Origin: Pseudomonas duriflava
GTDB taxonomy: Bacteria; Pseudomonadota; Gammaproteobacteria; Pseudomonadales; Pseudomonadaceae
Direction: 5' to 3'
NCBI RefSeq assembly: GCF_007830155.1
Contig: NZ_VLKY01000019.1
Coordinates: 1-53,862 of the forward strand
DNA: 53,862 nt
A program made the translations under genes and the position numbers. The notes beneath the pieces are model-generated. The model was not told the origin of the DNA and did not search any database. It worked only from the letters and a program-made list of their open reading frames with translations. This document shows positions 1 to 7,583 of the stretch, piece after piece (the stretch's first letter is position 1; every line of letters starts with the position of its first letter).

Positions 1-48
1 TCGGCATCGGCATCGGCATCGGCATCGGCATCGGCATCGGCATCGGCG
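1..48. repeat. Hexanucleotide tandem repeat
   Basis: Seven perfect copies of TCGGCA followed by one TCGGCG, running off the left window edge, so the true copy number is unknown. No open frame that looks coding runs through it into recognisable sequence. It is a simple-sequence tract likely to vary in length by slippage. Confidence 0.9.
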
Positions 49-128
49 CTGAGTCTATGAAGCCTCTATGTCCTTTCAAGCGGGTAGGCCCGTCAGATAG
101 CGCGGGAATCGCAACTTAAGCCATTTTG

Positions 129-239
129 CATAATGGGTATGATCCGTATGCCTATCTCAAGGATGTGCTGACGCTGCTACCGACGCAGCGGGCCAGGGAG
201 ATTGAGCGATTGTAGCCGCATCAATGGGTGCCGGCCTGA
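129..239 (+). pseudogene. IS66-family transposase (tnpC) C-terminal remnant
   Basis: Reading from 129 gives HNGYDPYAYLKDVLTLLPTQ followed by RAREIERL, a stop (213-215), then PHQWVPA and a second stop at 237-239. The GxDPYAYLxDVLxxLPTQ block and the PHQW ending are the familiar C-terminus of IS66-type transposases. Nothing upstream of 129 continues the match, so only about 37 codons remain, and the internal TAG also breaks the frame. It is a dead relic. Its direction (left to right) fits the terminal inverted repeat that follows directly. Confidence 0.8.
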
Positions 240-249
240 CTTACGTAAG

Positions 250-270
250 GTGAGTTGGGCGGACGCTTAC
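250..270 (+). mobile_element. IS66-type right terminal inverted repeat
   Basis: The segment ends in GGACGCTTAC, whose reverse complement GTAAGCGTCC is the typical outer tip of IS66-family elements. It sits 11 bp beyond the final stop of the tnpC remnant, the normal spacing for an IS right end. The host sequence resumes at 271, three bases from the stop codon of the HEPN gene on the other strand. The left end of the element is not seen. Confidence 0.7.
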
Positions 271-272
271 AA

Positions 273-1247
273 TCAGAGTTCATCTAATAAATGTATTACA
301 GTGTGATGAACATCATTCACTAAGTTCCCGTTTGATTCAAATATTGCGCTAATATAATTTTTAAACTCAGAGATAGAACTTAAGTTATTAAGTAAGGCGT
401 GCTTGACAGCGGATTGACATCTTGAGCATCCAAGAATCATTAGCTTGTTGTAAAGTTTCAGGTTTTTTTTTGTGAAATCAACACTTCTAAAGCCAGAATG
501 CACAGAGTCATTACGGAATATACGAATTTCATCAATCTTACTGAATATTTCTTTACTCCAAAAATCGTAGCGGGAGTGAGATCTTAGCTGTTTTATAAGC
601 AACGGCGAAATATCTTGACTATTTTTTCCATTAGGAAATCCCAGAAACCACCTAACTATACCAATTATGTTATCTGCTTCGGTTTCCTTGAGTAAAGCCT
701 CTAAAGAAAACCAATAATAAAGGATTCTTAGCTGGTCATTTTTTTCATGCCTACTATTACGTGACCAGTGTAAAGACCGAATGTATCTTTGGCTAAGTTC
801 GTTATTTAAAGAAAGAATATAATTAGTTTCATCATATCGTTGAATATCACCTTGGTGAACTATAAAAGCCGTTGTAGGCCTGAACCCATTACTGACTATA
901 GGTTCTGCATCTCCAGAATCAAGATTCTTTACAAAACCAATATCGGAAGTCTTGAAATTGGATATCGCATATTCAACATACTTTATATCAAGGACCTGAG
1001 AGAACAAGTCATCTGCTAAAGCAATCGCGCCTTCTACACTTTCACTATTTACTATGGTAGCGATTCTTGCACAAATCTGATACTTTTCATAATCTAAATC
1101 GAAGTTTGATGCAGAATTTTTGAAGAGACATATTTCTTGCTCAGAGTCAGACTTGTGTGATCTAATTTCAACTGATCCATAGATCGTGGTGGTAGGTAAG
1201 ACGACTCCACTAGACTCAAGCAATTTAACTACTAAGAATTTTTTCAT
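273..1247 (-). CDS. Apea-like HEPN-domain protein, candidate RNase effector
   Basis: A 324-residue soluble protein with no signal peptide or membrane span. The C-terminal third carries the sequence YYWFSLEALL (about 178-187) and then RIFRNDSVHSG, with the HEPN signature R-x4-H as RNDSVH at residues 245-250. This arrangement is typical of Apea-like HEPN domains, which in many toxin and antiphage proteins are metal-independent RNases. The first 150 residues are not recognised. It is the last gene of a four-gene AT-rich operon and overlaps the upstream TPR-like gene by 23 bp, so it is probably translationally coupled. The stop lies 3 bp from an IS66 end, so the native C-terminus could have been altered. 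RNase function is inferred from the motif only. Confidence 0.75.
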   Translation of the reverse strand: MKKFLVVKLLESSGVVLPTTTIYGSVEIRSHKSDSEQEICLFKNSASNFDLDYEKYQICARIATIVNSESVEGAIALADDLFSQVLDIKYVEYAISNFKTSDIGFVKNLDSGDAEPIVSNGFRPTTAFIVHQGDIQRYDETNYILSLNNELSQRYIRSLHWSRNSRHEKNDQLRILYYWFSLEALLKETEADNIIGIVRWFLGFPNGKNSQDISPLLIKQLRSHSRYDFWSKEIFSKIDEIRIFRNDSVHSGFRSVDFTKKNLKLYNKLMILGCSRCQSAVKHALLNNLSSISEFKNYISAIFESNGNLVNDVHHTVIHLLDEL

Positions 1248-1779
1248 TGTTTAATCTTATTATACTGTTAGCAAGTTGGTTAATAGCTATCAATTTTATT
1301 TTTCTCTCAATGCGAGGATTAAGAGTAAACTTGTTTTTCTTGACATACTGAATTAAAAGCGGTATGGGCTTATAGCTGTTTGAGTTTATACATGCTTCAA
1401 TTACTGTGCTCAACTTGCTGTTATCAATACCATTTTTTAATAACTCGACGCAGTATTCTTCGCACTTCTTTTTATTATTTATGGATATATAAAATTTCAG
1501 ACGGAGCCAATATAGATCTGTTGTTGAAATTTTCTTATCCATAAAAAATTTGTCATATTTTAGAACACCGTCTCGGTCAAACAAATGAATGGATAAGGTA
1601 TAGCCTAAGCGTATAGAGTTCACGTGGCTGGGACTCACCAAAAGCAGTTTTTCGAAATAATATTTAGCCTCTAGGAATCTTCCTTTTTCCATTAAAACTT
1701 CGACGTATTTTGTGAGCCTCTTTATATACTTTCGATGCGTAGGTAGGGTATCTCTATAGATCTGTTCTATGGCTTCCAC
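1225..1779 (-). CDS. Small helical, TPR-like protein of the kinase operon
   Basis: 184 residues, starting with GTG at 1777-1779, 18 bp after the phosphatase stop. The pattern of paired amphipathic helices (for example YVEVLMEKGRFLEAKYYFEK near residues 25-44, then a second helical pair) suggests TPR-like repeats, which usually mediate protein contacts. No enzyme motif is visible and no family was recognised. Because it sits between the phosphatase and the HEPN gene and overlaps the latter, a role as adaptor linking signalling to effector is plausible, but this is inference. Base composition is strongly AT-rich like its neighbours and unlike the tra genes. Confidence 0.65.
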   Translation of the reverse strand: MEAIEQIYRDTLPTHRKYIKRLTKYVEVLMEKGRFLEAKYYFEKLLLVSPSHVNSIRLGYTLSIHLFDRDGVLKYDKFFMDKKISTTDLYWLRLKFYISINNKKKCEEYCVELLKNGIDNSKLSTVIEACINSNSYKPIPLLIQYVKKNKFTLNPRIERKIKLIAINQLANSIIRLNNEKILSS

Positions 1780-1797
1780 AGCTTAAAGCCTATTATA

Positions 1798-2553
1798 TTA
1801 ATTTTCGTTAATTTCGGGTAAAAAGCTGAACTTTGCTGCCACTAAAGTATAATCATCTATTGGCTGAAATCTCTTTATTCTCCGGTGTAGGCTTGACGCA
1901 AAGCTGCTAGGATCACTTAAAGTATTCAATAAAAATTTTGGCCTTTTCTCCCAAAAATGATAAGCACCGTCTGACATAATGAATAAATCCACATATGAAT
2001 CATTAGTGATTTCACTATACGGTATATAAATTTCTTGAGACTGAAGATTTATATTTTTAGATAAGGCGGTAAAGAGTGTATTTTTTCCTGACAACTTTTT
2101 AAGTTCTGAGGCTCTATAAATTCCTTCATCTATAAGCTTTTGGTGCTGTGTATGATCTTTGGTGAGCTGTATTAACTTATCATTTTTTCTTACATATATG
2201 CGGCAGTCACCAATATGACCTATTTGAAAGCCTTTCTCGCCGGCATAACAAAAAGTTAAGGTTGTAGCTGCATCTTGAAAAGACTCATTTAAAATTGAAA
2301 GCTTTGCTATCTCAGATTTTATAGTCCGGAATGTGCTTTCTACATCAATTTTTCCACCCATAGCTTTAGTTTCGGCTAACACATCAATTGCTATTTTTGA
2401 TGCCTTATCCGCGCCATGGTAGGCTCCAACACCATCCGCTACTGCTAGTAAAAATCCGTTACCAATATTGCGAGGAGTTAAAAATGAATCTTGATTATTT
2501 CTATCAAAATTTTTGGGATACGAGAACACTCCGCAACCTATAAGCTTTATCAT
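1798..2553 (-). CDS. PP2C-family serine/threonine phosphatase
   Basis: 251 residues covering a single complete PP2C (PPM) domain. The metal-binding motifs are present in order: NNQDSF (D22), VADGVGAYHG (D40-G41), IGHIGDCRIYV, LTKDHT, FIMSDGAY and IDDYTLVAA. It should be a manganese- or magnesium-dependent phosphoprotein phosphatase acting in the cytoplasm. It overlaps the upstream kinase gene by 4 bp, the arrangement expected for a kinase and phosphatase acting on the same substrate. No extra sensor or membrane domain is seen. Kinase-PP2C pairs are also known from type VI secretion and TerY-P triads, but no genes of those systems are nearby. Confidence 0.9.
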   Translation of the reverse strand: MIKLIGCGVFSYPKNFDRNNQDSFLTPRNIGNGFLLAVADGVGAYHGADKASKIAIDVLAETKAMGGKIDVESTFRTIKSEIAKLSILNESFQDAATTLTFCYAGEKGFQIGHIGDCRIYVRKNDKLIQLTKDHTQHQKLIDEGIYRASELKKLSGKNTLFTALSKNINLQSQEIYIPYSEITNDSYVDLFIMSDGAYHFWEKRPKFLLNTLSDPSSFASSLHRRIKRFQPIDDYTLVAAKFSFLPEINEN

Positions 2554-3305
2554 TTTCCCTTTCCCTCAAGAGCTAGATTCAAATCCTTTAACATTTCACT
2601 AACTTCAGCATACCTATCAAGCGGTCTGCGAGCAGTGCTTTTGTCTATGACTCGCTGAACTCCAGGCGCTTCAGCTAAGTTAAGATCTTCTATTAGCAGC
2701 CCGAGTGCAAAGATATCTGTTTGCTTGGAGTAATCTCCTGCGTAGAGAACCTCAGGAGCCATATATCGTGTAGTCCCCATTGCCGAAGCAATTTTGGTGA
2801 GAACTTCTGACTCAGCGTCCTTATCTAGGTTCTTAACAAGGCCAAAATCAGATACTTTATAAGTATTTTTATTAAATTTTAGTACATTGTTTGGTTTTAT
2901 GTCTCGGTGTAAGAAGCCTCTCGAATGAATATATGCCACTCCGTTAAATATCATTCTTAAAATATCAGACTTTTCATTAAAGCTAAGATTTCCTTCTTCT
3001 AAATCTTTAAGTAAGTCCCCCTCAGCTAAATTCATGACAAACCAGGGTTGCTCAGCTCTAAGATTGCACAAATAAATATGGACTATGTTGTTGTGAACAC
3101 ATGAGGCTTGGTAAGTCACCTCGCGCGCGAATCTACGTCTAAATTCATCATTTAGCTCAGGAGAAAGCACCTTTCGCGCATAGTTTCCGCACTTATGTCC
3201 AGCTAAATTAAAAAGCTCTATATGCTCAACATAACCAAACCCACCTTGGCCTATCTTGCTCAAAACCTTAATTTTATAATTTCCGTGTACATCTTCCATT
3301 AGCAT
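2550..3305 (-). CDS. Hanks-type serine/threonine protein kinase
   Basis: 251 residues forming a compact, soluble protein kinase with all catalytic landmarks: glycine loop GQGGFG (19-24), lysine K45 in YARKVL, helix C glutamate E62, HRDIKPNN with D135, K137 and N140, DFG at 153-155, and MAPE at 182-185. There is no transmembrane segment or extracellular sensor. ATG CTA ATG gives two possible starts; the first has an AGGAAG Shine-Dalgarno five to ten bases upstream. It is the first gene of the operon with PP2C, the TPR-like protein and the HEPN protein, 119 bp downstream of the recombinase stop on the same strand. It probably phosphorylates one of its operon partners. Confidence 0.92.
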   Translation of the reverse strand: MLMEDVHGNYKIKVLSKIGQGGFGYVEHIELFNLAGHKCGNYARKVLSPELNDEFRRRFAREVTYQASCVHNNIVHIYLCNLRAEQPWFVMNLAEGDLLKDLEEGNLSFNEKSDILRMIFNGVAYIHSRGFLHRDIKPNNVLKFNKNTYKVSDFGLVKNLDKDAESEVLTKIASAMGTTRYMAPEVLYAGDYSKQTDIFALGLLIEDLNLAEAPGVQRVIDKSTARRPLDRYAEVSEMLKDLNLALEGKGK

Positions 3306-3424
3306 ACTCTTCCTGGCGGCAACCGCGTCTGACTGAAGTTAAGGCTCACCTAATAAGGGAATGTATCGTCCACGGACACGTATTCTTTAAAGATAAGTTG
3401 AAAAACTATAGCTAGCCTTGCTAA
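3306..3424 (-). promoter_or_regulatory. Leader region between recombinase and kinase operon
   Basis: The 119 bp gap after the recombinase stop is the only place for a promoter private to the kinase operon. It is AT-rich at its upstream end (around 3385-3412) but no convincing -35/-10 pair or operator palindrome is visible, so read-through from the recombinase gene is equally possible. The ribosome binding site AGGAAG for the kinase lies at the downstream end. Confidence 0.35.
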
Positions 3425-4387
3425 CTAAATATGAATGCGCTCGATCTCTCCAAGACTAATTTCATCTCGGCGTCGGTCATAAAGCTGTGTTGTCTTGGTT
3501 GATGAATGATTTGCCATAGCTGCCGCGATCTCAATCGTGCCCCCGTTCTTGAGATACGCCGTAATCCCCGTGGCTCGGAAGGTGTGGTTGCCGATCTGGG
3601 TATCGATCCCCGCTGCCTTAGCGCGACGACGCACCATGGCATGGGCATTGGACTGGTGCAGTGGCGTATCGCTGAGCTGATCAGTTCCACGCTTTATAGT
3701 TCGAAAAAGTGGCCCTTTAGGGTCATTACCAATACCGGTCTGGTCCAGGTAGGCGTGCAAGTACTCCTCCAGGGCGTGATGGCACGGCATTTCATGCCGC
3801 TTGCCGCCCTTTTCTTTCAGCCGCACCCACAGCCGGCGATTCTGGATATAGAGGTCTTCCACCTTCATCGCCAGCGCGGCGCCGATACGGGCAAAGGAAA
3901 ACACCATCAGCCCAATCAGGGCGCGGTCTCTGAGCCCCGCCGGTGTACTGATATCAATGCTGTCCAATAACTGCCGCGCTTCCGTCGCGTCCAGCACGGG
4001 TGTCTTGCCCTGACGCGCCGTATGCCGTGGCCCACGCACCGAAGCCGCGGGATTCGTAGGAATTACCTGTCCTGTTACCAGCCAGTCAAAGAGATGCTTG
4101 AGTGCCGCCAGGCGTTGCTTGACCGTGGGCGCCGACACCTGTTGTGAAAGCAACTCGATCCAGGCTGCTACGTGTAGCGGCTGCACCTGAGTAATAGACC
4201 CCACACCGACCTCCCGACACCACTGCAGAAAATCTGAGACAGCCCGCCCATACGCACGCCGGGTATTTGGATTACGGATATTCGAAGTGAAGAACTCCAG
4301 GAAGCGAAGTTGCGCGCGATCCCCCGCTTCTTGGATGAGTGCCGGCAGCGGAGGCAGTAATGAGGTGGATAGCAGGCTAGGCAACAT
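3425..4387 (-). CDS. Tyrosine site-specific recombinase (XerC/D-like integrase)
   Basis: 320 residues with an N-terminal SAM-like core-binding domain (about 28-110) and a C-terminal catalytic domain. The active-site set is complete: R167 (FARIG), K near 196 (KEKGGK), H268 and R271 (HTFRATG), H294 (NHSSTKT) and the nucleophile Y303 (LYDRR). It therefore looks active. It lies directly upstream of the kinase-phosphatase-HEPN operon on the same strand and may have brought that cargo into the element. It resembles the short recombinases carried by plasmids and transposons more than a phage or ICE integrase with an arm-binding domain. No clear attachment-site duplication was found within the window. 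Confidence 0.9.
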   Translation of the reverse strand: MLPSLLSTSLLPPLPALIQEAGDRAQLRFLEFFTSNIRNPNTRRAYGRAVSDFLQWCREVGVGSITQVQPLHVAAWIELLSQQVSAPTVKQRLAALKHLFDWLVTGQVIPTNPAASVRGPRHTARQGKTPVLDATEARQLLDSIDISTPAGLRDRALIGLMVFSFARIGAALAMKVEDLYIQNRRLWVRLKEKGGKRHEMPCHHALEEYLHAYLDQTGIGNDPKGPLFRTIKRGTDQLSDTPLHQSNAHAMVRRRAKAAGIDTQIGNHTFRATGITAYLKNGGTIEIAAAMANHSSTKTTQLYDRRRDEISLGEIERIHI

Positions 4388-4591
4388 GCAATCTATTAGT
4401 CTCGTCTTTCTGATTAGAAATTTTCATACAGGAGCCAGAACGACCCTTTGCCTCAGAATAGCCGAAAAGAGCGTTTGATAAAGGACATTATCAGACATAA
4501 TTATCTGATTTTCTTAGAATTAATGAATCGTTCTCCAAACGATGCATATAAGTGATTTTTTCTAGAGAACTGATATATGCATTTGGAAGAG
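4388..4591. other. AT-rich intergenic region upstream of recombinase
   Basis: About 200 bp without a supported gene. It contains a short inverted repeat ATCAGA/TCTGAT with an 8 bp spacer at about 4489-4508, which could be an operator or a recombinase core site. The base composition changes sharply from AT-rich here to GC-rich tra DNA beyond about 4600, marking one boundary of the inserted block. Confidence 0.4.
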
Positions 4592-4978
4592 TTACCTATG
4601 CTGTGGAAGTAAAGCCCCTGCGCTACGAGCCAGCTCCTCCAGCGAGACGCCATTGAGTCCTGCTGCATACAGGAGTACCTCGGCATCCGAGGCCGACATT
4701 CCTTCAGCGACCCGATGTACCTCGCAGGCAACCTCAAAGTCCCACTGTTCCGCGATTTGAGAGGTACTGGCCCGCCTTTCGATGGCGTGGTACAGGTCGA
4801 ACGCATCAATATAGCGCCCCGCCTCATAGACCCGCACCTGACCTGCCAGTACTCGTAGCCTTATTGCATTCGCCCTACGAAGACGAGCCAGAAAGAAGGC
4901 GCTCCAGGTCTGCATGTTCAGGTGATACTCGGCGAGCCAGATACGATCAGAAATGTTCGTCAGGGTGGTGGATTGCAT
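4592..4978 (-). CDS. Unknown protein between traA and the recombinase
   Basis: 128 residues if started at the ATG at 4976-4978, which has GAGGA about 10 bases upstream; two in-frame ATGs further upstream lack such a site. The protein is soluble and helical with no recognised motif (MQSTTLTNI start, SGALLPQHR-like end). It follows the traA terminator, so it must have its own promoter. GC content and codon use match the tra genes rather than the AT-rich operon to the left, so it probably belongs to the conjugative backbone. Function unknown. Confidence 0.6.
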   Translation of the reverse strand: MQSTTLTNISDRIWLAEYHLNMQTWSAFFLARLRRANAIRLRVLAGQVRVYEAGRYIDAFDLYHAIERRASTSQIAEQWDFEVACEVHRVAEGMSASDAEVLLYAAGLNGVSLEELARSAGALLPQHR

Positions 4979-5066
4979 GGACGTGTCCTCGCGCATCACA
5001 GGAAGTGGTACTACCAACGTCTCACGAGTTTTCAGGGATGCAAGTGTTAGTGGTCTTAAGAGGTCA

Positions 5067-5098
5067 CAAAAAAAGCGGTAGCTTTAGGGCTACCGCTT
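5067..5098 (-). terminator. Rho-independent terminator after traA
   Basis: On the minus strand a perfect 10 bp stem, AAGCGGTAGC with GCTACCGCTT and a 6-base loop, is followed by a run of seven or more T. It lies 25 bp past the traA stop and marks the end of the traL-to-traA (or traV-traA) transcript. Confidence 0.93.
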
Positions 5099-5122
5099 CA
5101 GGTGAGGGCGTTAGAGAGAGGG

Positions 5123-5554
5123 TTAGAACAGGCTCAGGCCGTTGGAAATGAACTGCATGGTGGTCGGCATGGCGGCGATATGCGAGAGGGTGGAGCCCAT
5201 GATCGATTCCACGACCGTAGGCGCGTTGTACAGGCCCATGCCCATGGCAAGGCCCACGGCAAAGGTCATCAGCGACTGGCGAACAACGCCAACGCACGCA
5301 CCGACCAGAATGATACCAATGGCAATGATCCGGCCCAGCGTTCCCTGCGTCCAGTCCACCAGTGTTTGCCACACATCATCAAACTCGGCACCGCCCGTAC
5401 CGGCCATGGCCGCTTCCGGTACAACCATCATCGCCCCCATGGCACCCATTACGCCCAGTGTGGCCAGGCCACGAGGGGTAACGGTGCGGCGTACCTGAGT
5501 GGCCTTGGCTTTCAAGGCTGTTACCACATCAACCAGCTGGAAGTTCTTGGTCAT
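5123..5554 (-). CDS. traA: TraA-type conjugative pilin precursor
   Basis: 143 residues with the layout of F-type prepilins: a long basic leader, a hydrophobic stretch with cleavage after AMA near residue 51, then a short mature protein with two hydrophobic segments (about 74-90 and 94-108) separated by a tight turn. It is the last gene of the tra unit and overlaps traV by 4 bp (ATGA). The order traB-traV-traA followed by a terminator is the same as in SXT/R391-type elements. It should form the conjugative pilus after processing in the inner membrane. Confidence 0.82.
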   Translation of the reverse strand: MTKNFQLVDVVTALKAKATQVRRTVTPRGLATLGVMGAMGAMMVVPEAAMAGTGGAEFDDVWQTLVDWTQGTLGRIIAIGIILVGACVGVVRQSLMTFAVGLAMGMGLYNAPTVVESIMGSTLSHIAAMPTTMQFISNGLSLF

Positions 5555-6135
5555 TGCAATCGCTCCGTACGTTTTGTTTCGTTCAGGATCCCCGGTTTTT
5601 GTTCAGTGCCGTTACTGCTGGTACTGGTACTGGTGTTGCTCCCACTGCTTACCGGCGCGAGTGCCTTGAGCCTCGGGGCGGCTGTCGGCGCCTCTTCGCC
5701 AATAACCCATCTACGCGGCTGGATTTCCGTGTAGATATATCCACTCACCACCAGATCACCGGTGTCGTCTTCCCAGGGCGCAAGCCACACGCGCATTACC
5801 TGCGCGGGGGTTCGTACCGGGACCGGCTGATCCGGAAGCCGTGGCGAGACAAAGGTGCTCACCACGTCCTGCGGGTTCTCGCTGCGGCCGGAGAGCGTTT
5901 GCTCCTGGCCTCTGGCGTGCCCCTCGTTCTTACCGTCCTTGCCCTCCCCTGACGGGTCCATGGGCAAGGGCACATTTCCATTGTCGGTAGCGCTGTAGAT
6001 GTCTCGACTCGACTTGCACAACGCATCGCCCGGCATGCCCGGGCAGCTGTAGTCGTTCTCGCCAACCTGCATCCATGAGCAACCGCTCAGGACCGCTGTT
6101 ATCACCGCAACTGGAACGAATCCTAACTTGATCAT
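5551..6135 (-). CDS. traV: TraV-type outer membrane lipoprotein of the conjugative pore
   Basis: 194 residues from the ATG at 6133-6135 (AGGT upstream); longer frames would read through the upstream operator. The signal peptide ends in a lipobox, AVLSGCSW, giving a lipid-modified cysteine at about residue 19. Two further cysteines follow (YSCPG and ALCKSS), a pattern shared by TraV proteins, and there is a serine/threonine-rich tail. TraV joins TraK and TraB to form the outer membrane core of F-type type IV secretion systems. It has its own upstream copy of the tra palindrome and overlaps traA. Confidence 0.85.
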   Translation of the reverse strand: MIKLGFVPVAVITAVLSGCSWMQVGENDYSCPGMPGDALCKSSRDIYSATDNGNVPLPMDPSGEGKDGKNEGHARGQEQTLSGRSENPQDVVSTFVSPRLPDQPVPVRTPAQVMRVWLAPWEDDTGDLVVSGYIYTEIQPRRWVIGEEAPTAAPRLKALAPVSSGSNTSTSTSSNGTEQKPGILNETKRTERLQ

Positions 6136-6147
6136 TTCGGTACCTAT

Positions 6148-6175
6148 CCTCGTGGTTGGTACCCGCGCGGGCACC
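6148..6175 (-). promoter_or_regulatory. tra operator, partial copy upstream of traV
   Basis: One arm plus the core of the palindrome found upstream of traL and traI: CCTCGTGGTTGGTACCCGCG, then CGGGCACC. The second arm is replaced by unrelated sequence. It ends only 13 bp upstream of the traV start codon, so bound protein could block transcription or the ribosome. It suggests a separate promoter for traV-traA. Confidence 0.65.
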
Positions 6176-6232
6176 TAAATGAAGATTTATTTTTCGCAAG
6201 ACCCTTTTCAGGCCAGTTCCCGATAAACGGTA

Positions 6233-7582
6233 CTAGCGACGCTCGCGTGGGTTACGCTTCTTGACCTGCGAGAACTTGAGTTCTGCGCCCTTGCTCAACA
6301 CCAGCTCGATTTGCCGACCGGCATCCACCTCGATGACCGGAAAGATGTTTTCCGCCATGTCGATATAGAACTGGGCAATGCGCTCAAGCGCACTTGACGC
6401 GCCACTGGCCGCCGCGCCCTGAACCATGTCGGGCGAGTAGTTCTGCTGGTATTGCGTGGTCGAGCCAACATTGCCGGTCTGCAGCACCGGAATAGGGCTG
6501 ACGTTAAAGGCTTCAGCCGCGCCTGAGGCCAGGCCCGCCAAGAGCGAGCGGGCTACAATCGCCCCCTGCTTGGAGACCAGACGGCCTCGGATACCCGCCT
6601 TGCCGTCTTCACCCACCGCATAGGCGTCCAGCGGCGCTTCCACTACCTGGCCGTCGTTGCGTACGCAGGAGATCCGCTCGCCACGAAGGTAGGCACGCTC
6701 GGAGGAGAGATCGCCAAAGCCGCTGATAATGGCGTGGCAGTCCACAATGTCAGCCTTGAACCGGTTGGGCAGGATGGCGTCGTATTGCACCCGCACCATG
6801 GCCGGGAAAGGATCACGCCGTGCGCCCTGTGACGTAGGGGCGTCCATGCCGTTGATCAGCGCCACTGTCACGATCGAGGCAGGCGGTAGATACACCGACT
6901 CCTCATCTTCAGCCCTGGGCTTTGCCGCTTCGTCCTGCTTTTCCTGATAGGTCCGGATCTGAAGGGGCTCGGGTGCTTTCTGCTGGCGTTCCCCTCGGCC
7001 GGCGGTGCGAATCTGTGGCCCCTGCCCATCCGGTCCGGTGGCTACCGCCGGACTGCGGCTGAACGCCTCGCGGACAGCATTGGTTTCCGCCTTGCTGCGT
7101 TCAGGCACATAGCGTTCGCGGCTGGTGCTCTTTCTGGACTCCTGACCAGAGGATTCCCCCGGCGCCTGTGCAAAGTAGTTCGGACCAGCTCCACCAACAC
7201 CGCTGCTGCGGATCTCGTCTACCTGTGACTGAAGCCCCCCTACCGCCGCCTTGATCTTTTCATCAATCAGGCCGGGGCGGTTGCTGGCCTCCATCTCGCG
7301 CGAGAGCACGTCCAGCTTGCGCGACAGGTCATCCTTGTCCTTGTCAAACTTCTGCAACTGCGCCACCAGCGAGTCGAGGGTGATGTCCTTGAGGTTCTGG
7401 TCGGTAAGTCCCGTGGTGACAGGCTTGTCCGGCACGGTGTTCTTGGGGGTGCGCTCGCCTTCCCCGGCAAAGATGGAGATCACGCCGCACATGGCCAGAA
7501 TGCCCCCGCCCACCATGATCCAGCGTCTGTGCCTGGGATTGAAATTCTCCCAGCGTGTCCGGGCCGTATCTATCATGCTCAT
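6233..7582 (-). CDS. traB: TraB-type inner-membrane channel protein (VirB10 family)
   Basis: 449 residues from the ATG at 7580-7582, which has GGGAGGT about 8 bases upstream. An N-terminal membrane anchor (about 20-38), a coiled-coil segment with heptad leucines near 70-115, a low-complexity linker, and a C-terminal beta-rich VirB10/TrbI domain (about 245-425, with motifs VYLPPAS, GAR and YLRGERISC) match F-type TraB. TraB spans the periplasm and joins inner and outer membrane parts of the mating pore. The stop of traK and this start are separated by one base, so the two are coupled. Confidence 0.88.
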   Translation of the reverse strand: MSMIDTARTRWENFNPRHRRWIMVGGGILAMCGVISIFAGEGERTPKNTVPDKPVTTGLTDQNLKDITLDSLVAQLQKFDKDKDDLSRKLDVLSREMEASNRPGLIDEKIKAAVGGLQSQVDEIRSSGVGGAGPNYFAQAPGESSGQESRKSTSRERYVPERSKAETNAVREAFSRSPAVATGPDGQGPQIRTAGRGERQQKAPEPLQIRTYQEKQDEAAKPRAEDEESVYLPPASIVTVALINGMDAPTSQGARRDPFPAMVRVQYDAILPNRFKADIVDCHAIISGFGDLSSERAYLRGERISCVRNDGQVVEAPLDAYAVGEDGKAGIRGRLVSKQGAIVARSLLAGLASGAAEAFNVSPIPVLQTGNVGSTTQYQQNYSPDMVQGAAASGASSALERIAQFYIDMAENIFPVIEVDAGRQIELVLSKGAELKFSQVKKRNPRERR

Positions 7583-7583
7583 G

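Noticed and set aside
1-48. CRISPR array or iteron origin
   Set aside because: Hexamer copies are direct and have no spacers; the unit is far too short for CRISPR and there is no rep gene nearby.
1798-3305. Kinase-PP2C pair as part of a type VI secretion system (PpkA/PppA) or TerY-P triad
   Set aside because: No T6SS genes, Fha protein, VWA (TerY) protein or tellurite genes are nearby; the partners here are TPR-like and HEPN proteins.
3506-3970. Plus-strand 154-codon open frame across the recombinase
   Set aside because: It is a reverse-strand shadow of a GC-rich gene with complete catalytic residues on the minus strand.
3425-4387. Recombinase as integrase of the whole conjugative element
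   Set aside because: It is short, lacks an arm-binding domain, and lies beside the kinase operon and far from any tRNA or conserved integration gene. More likely it belongs to the small inserted block.
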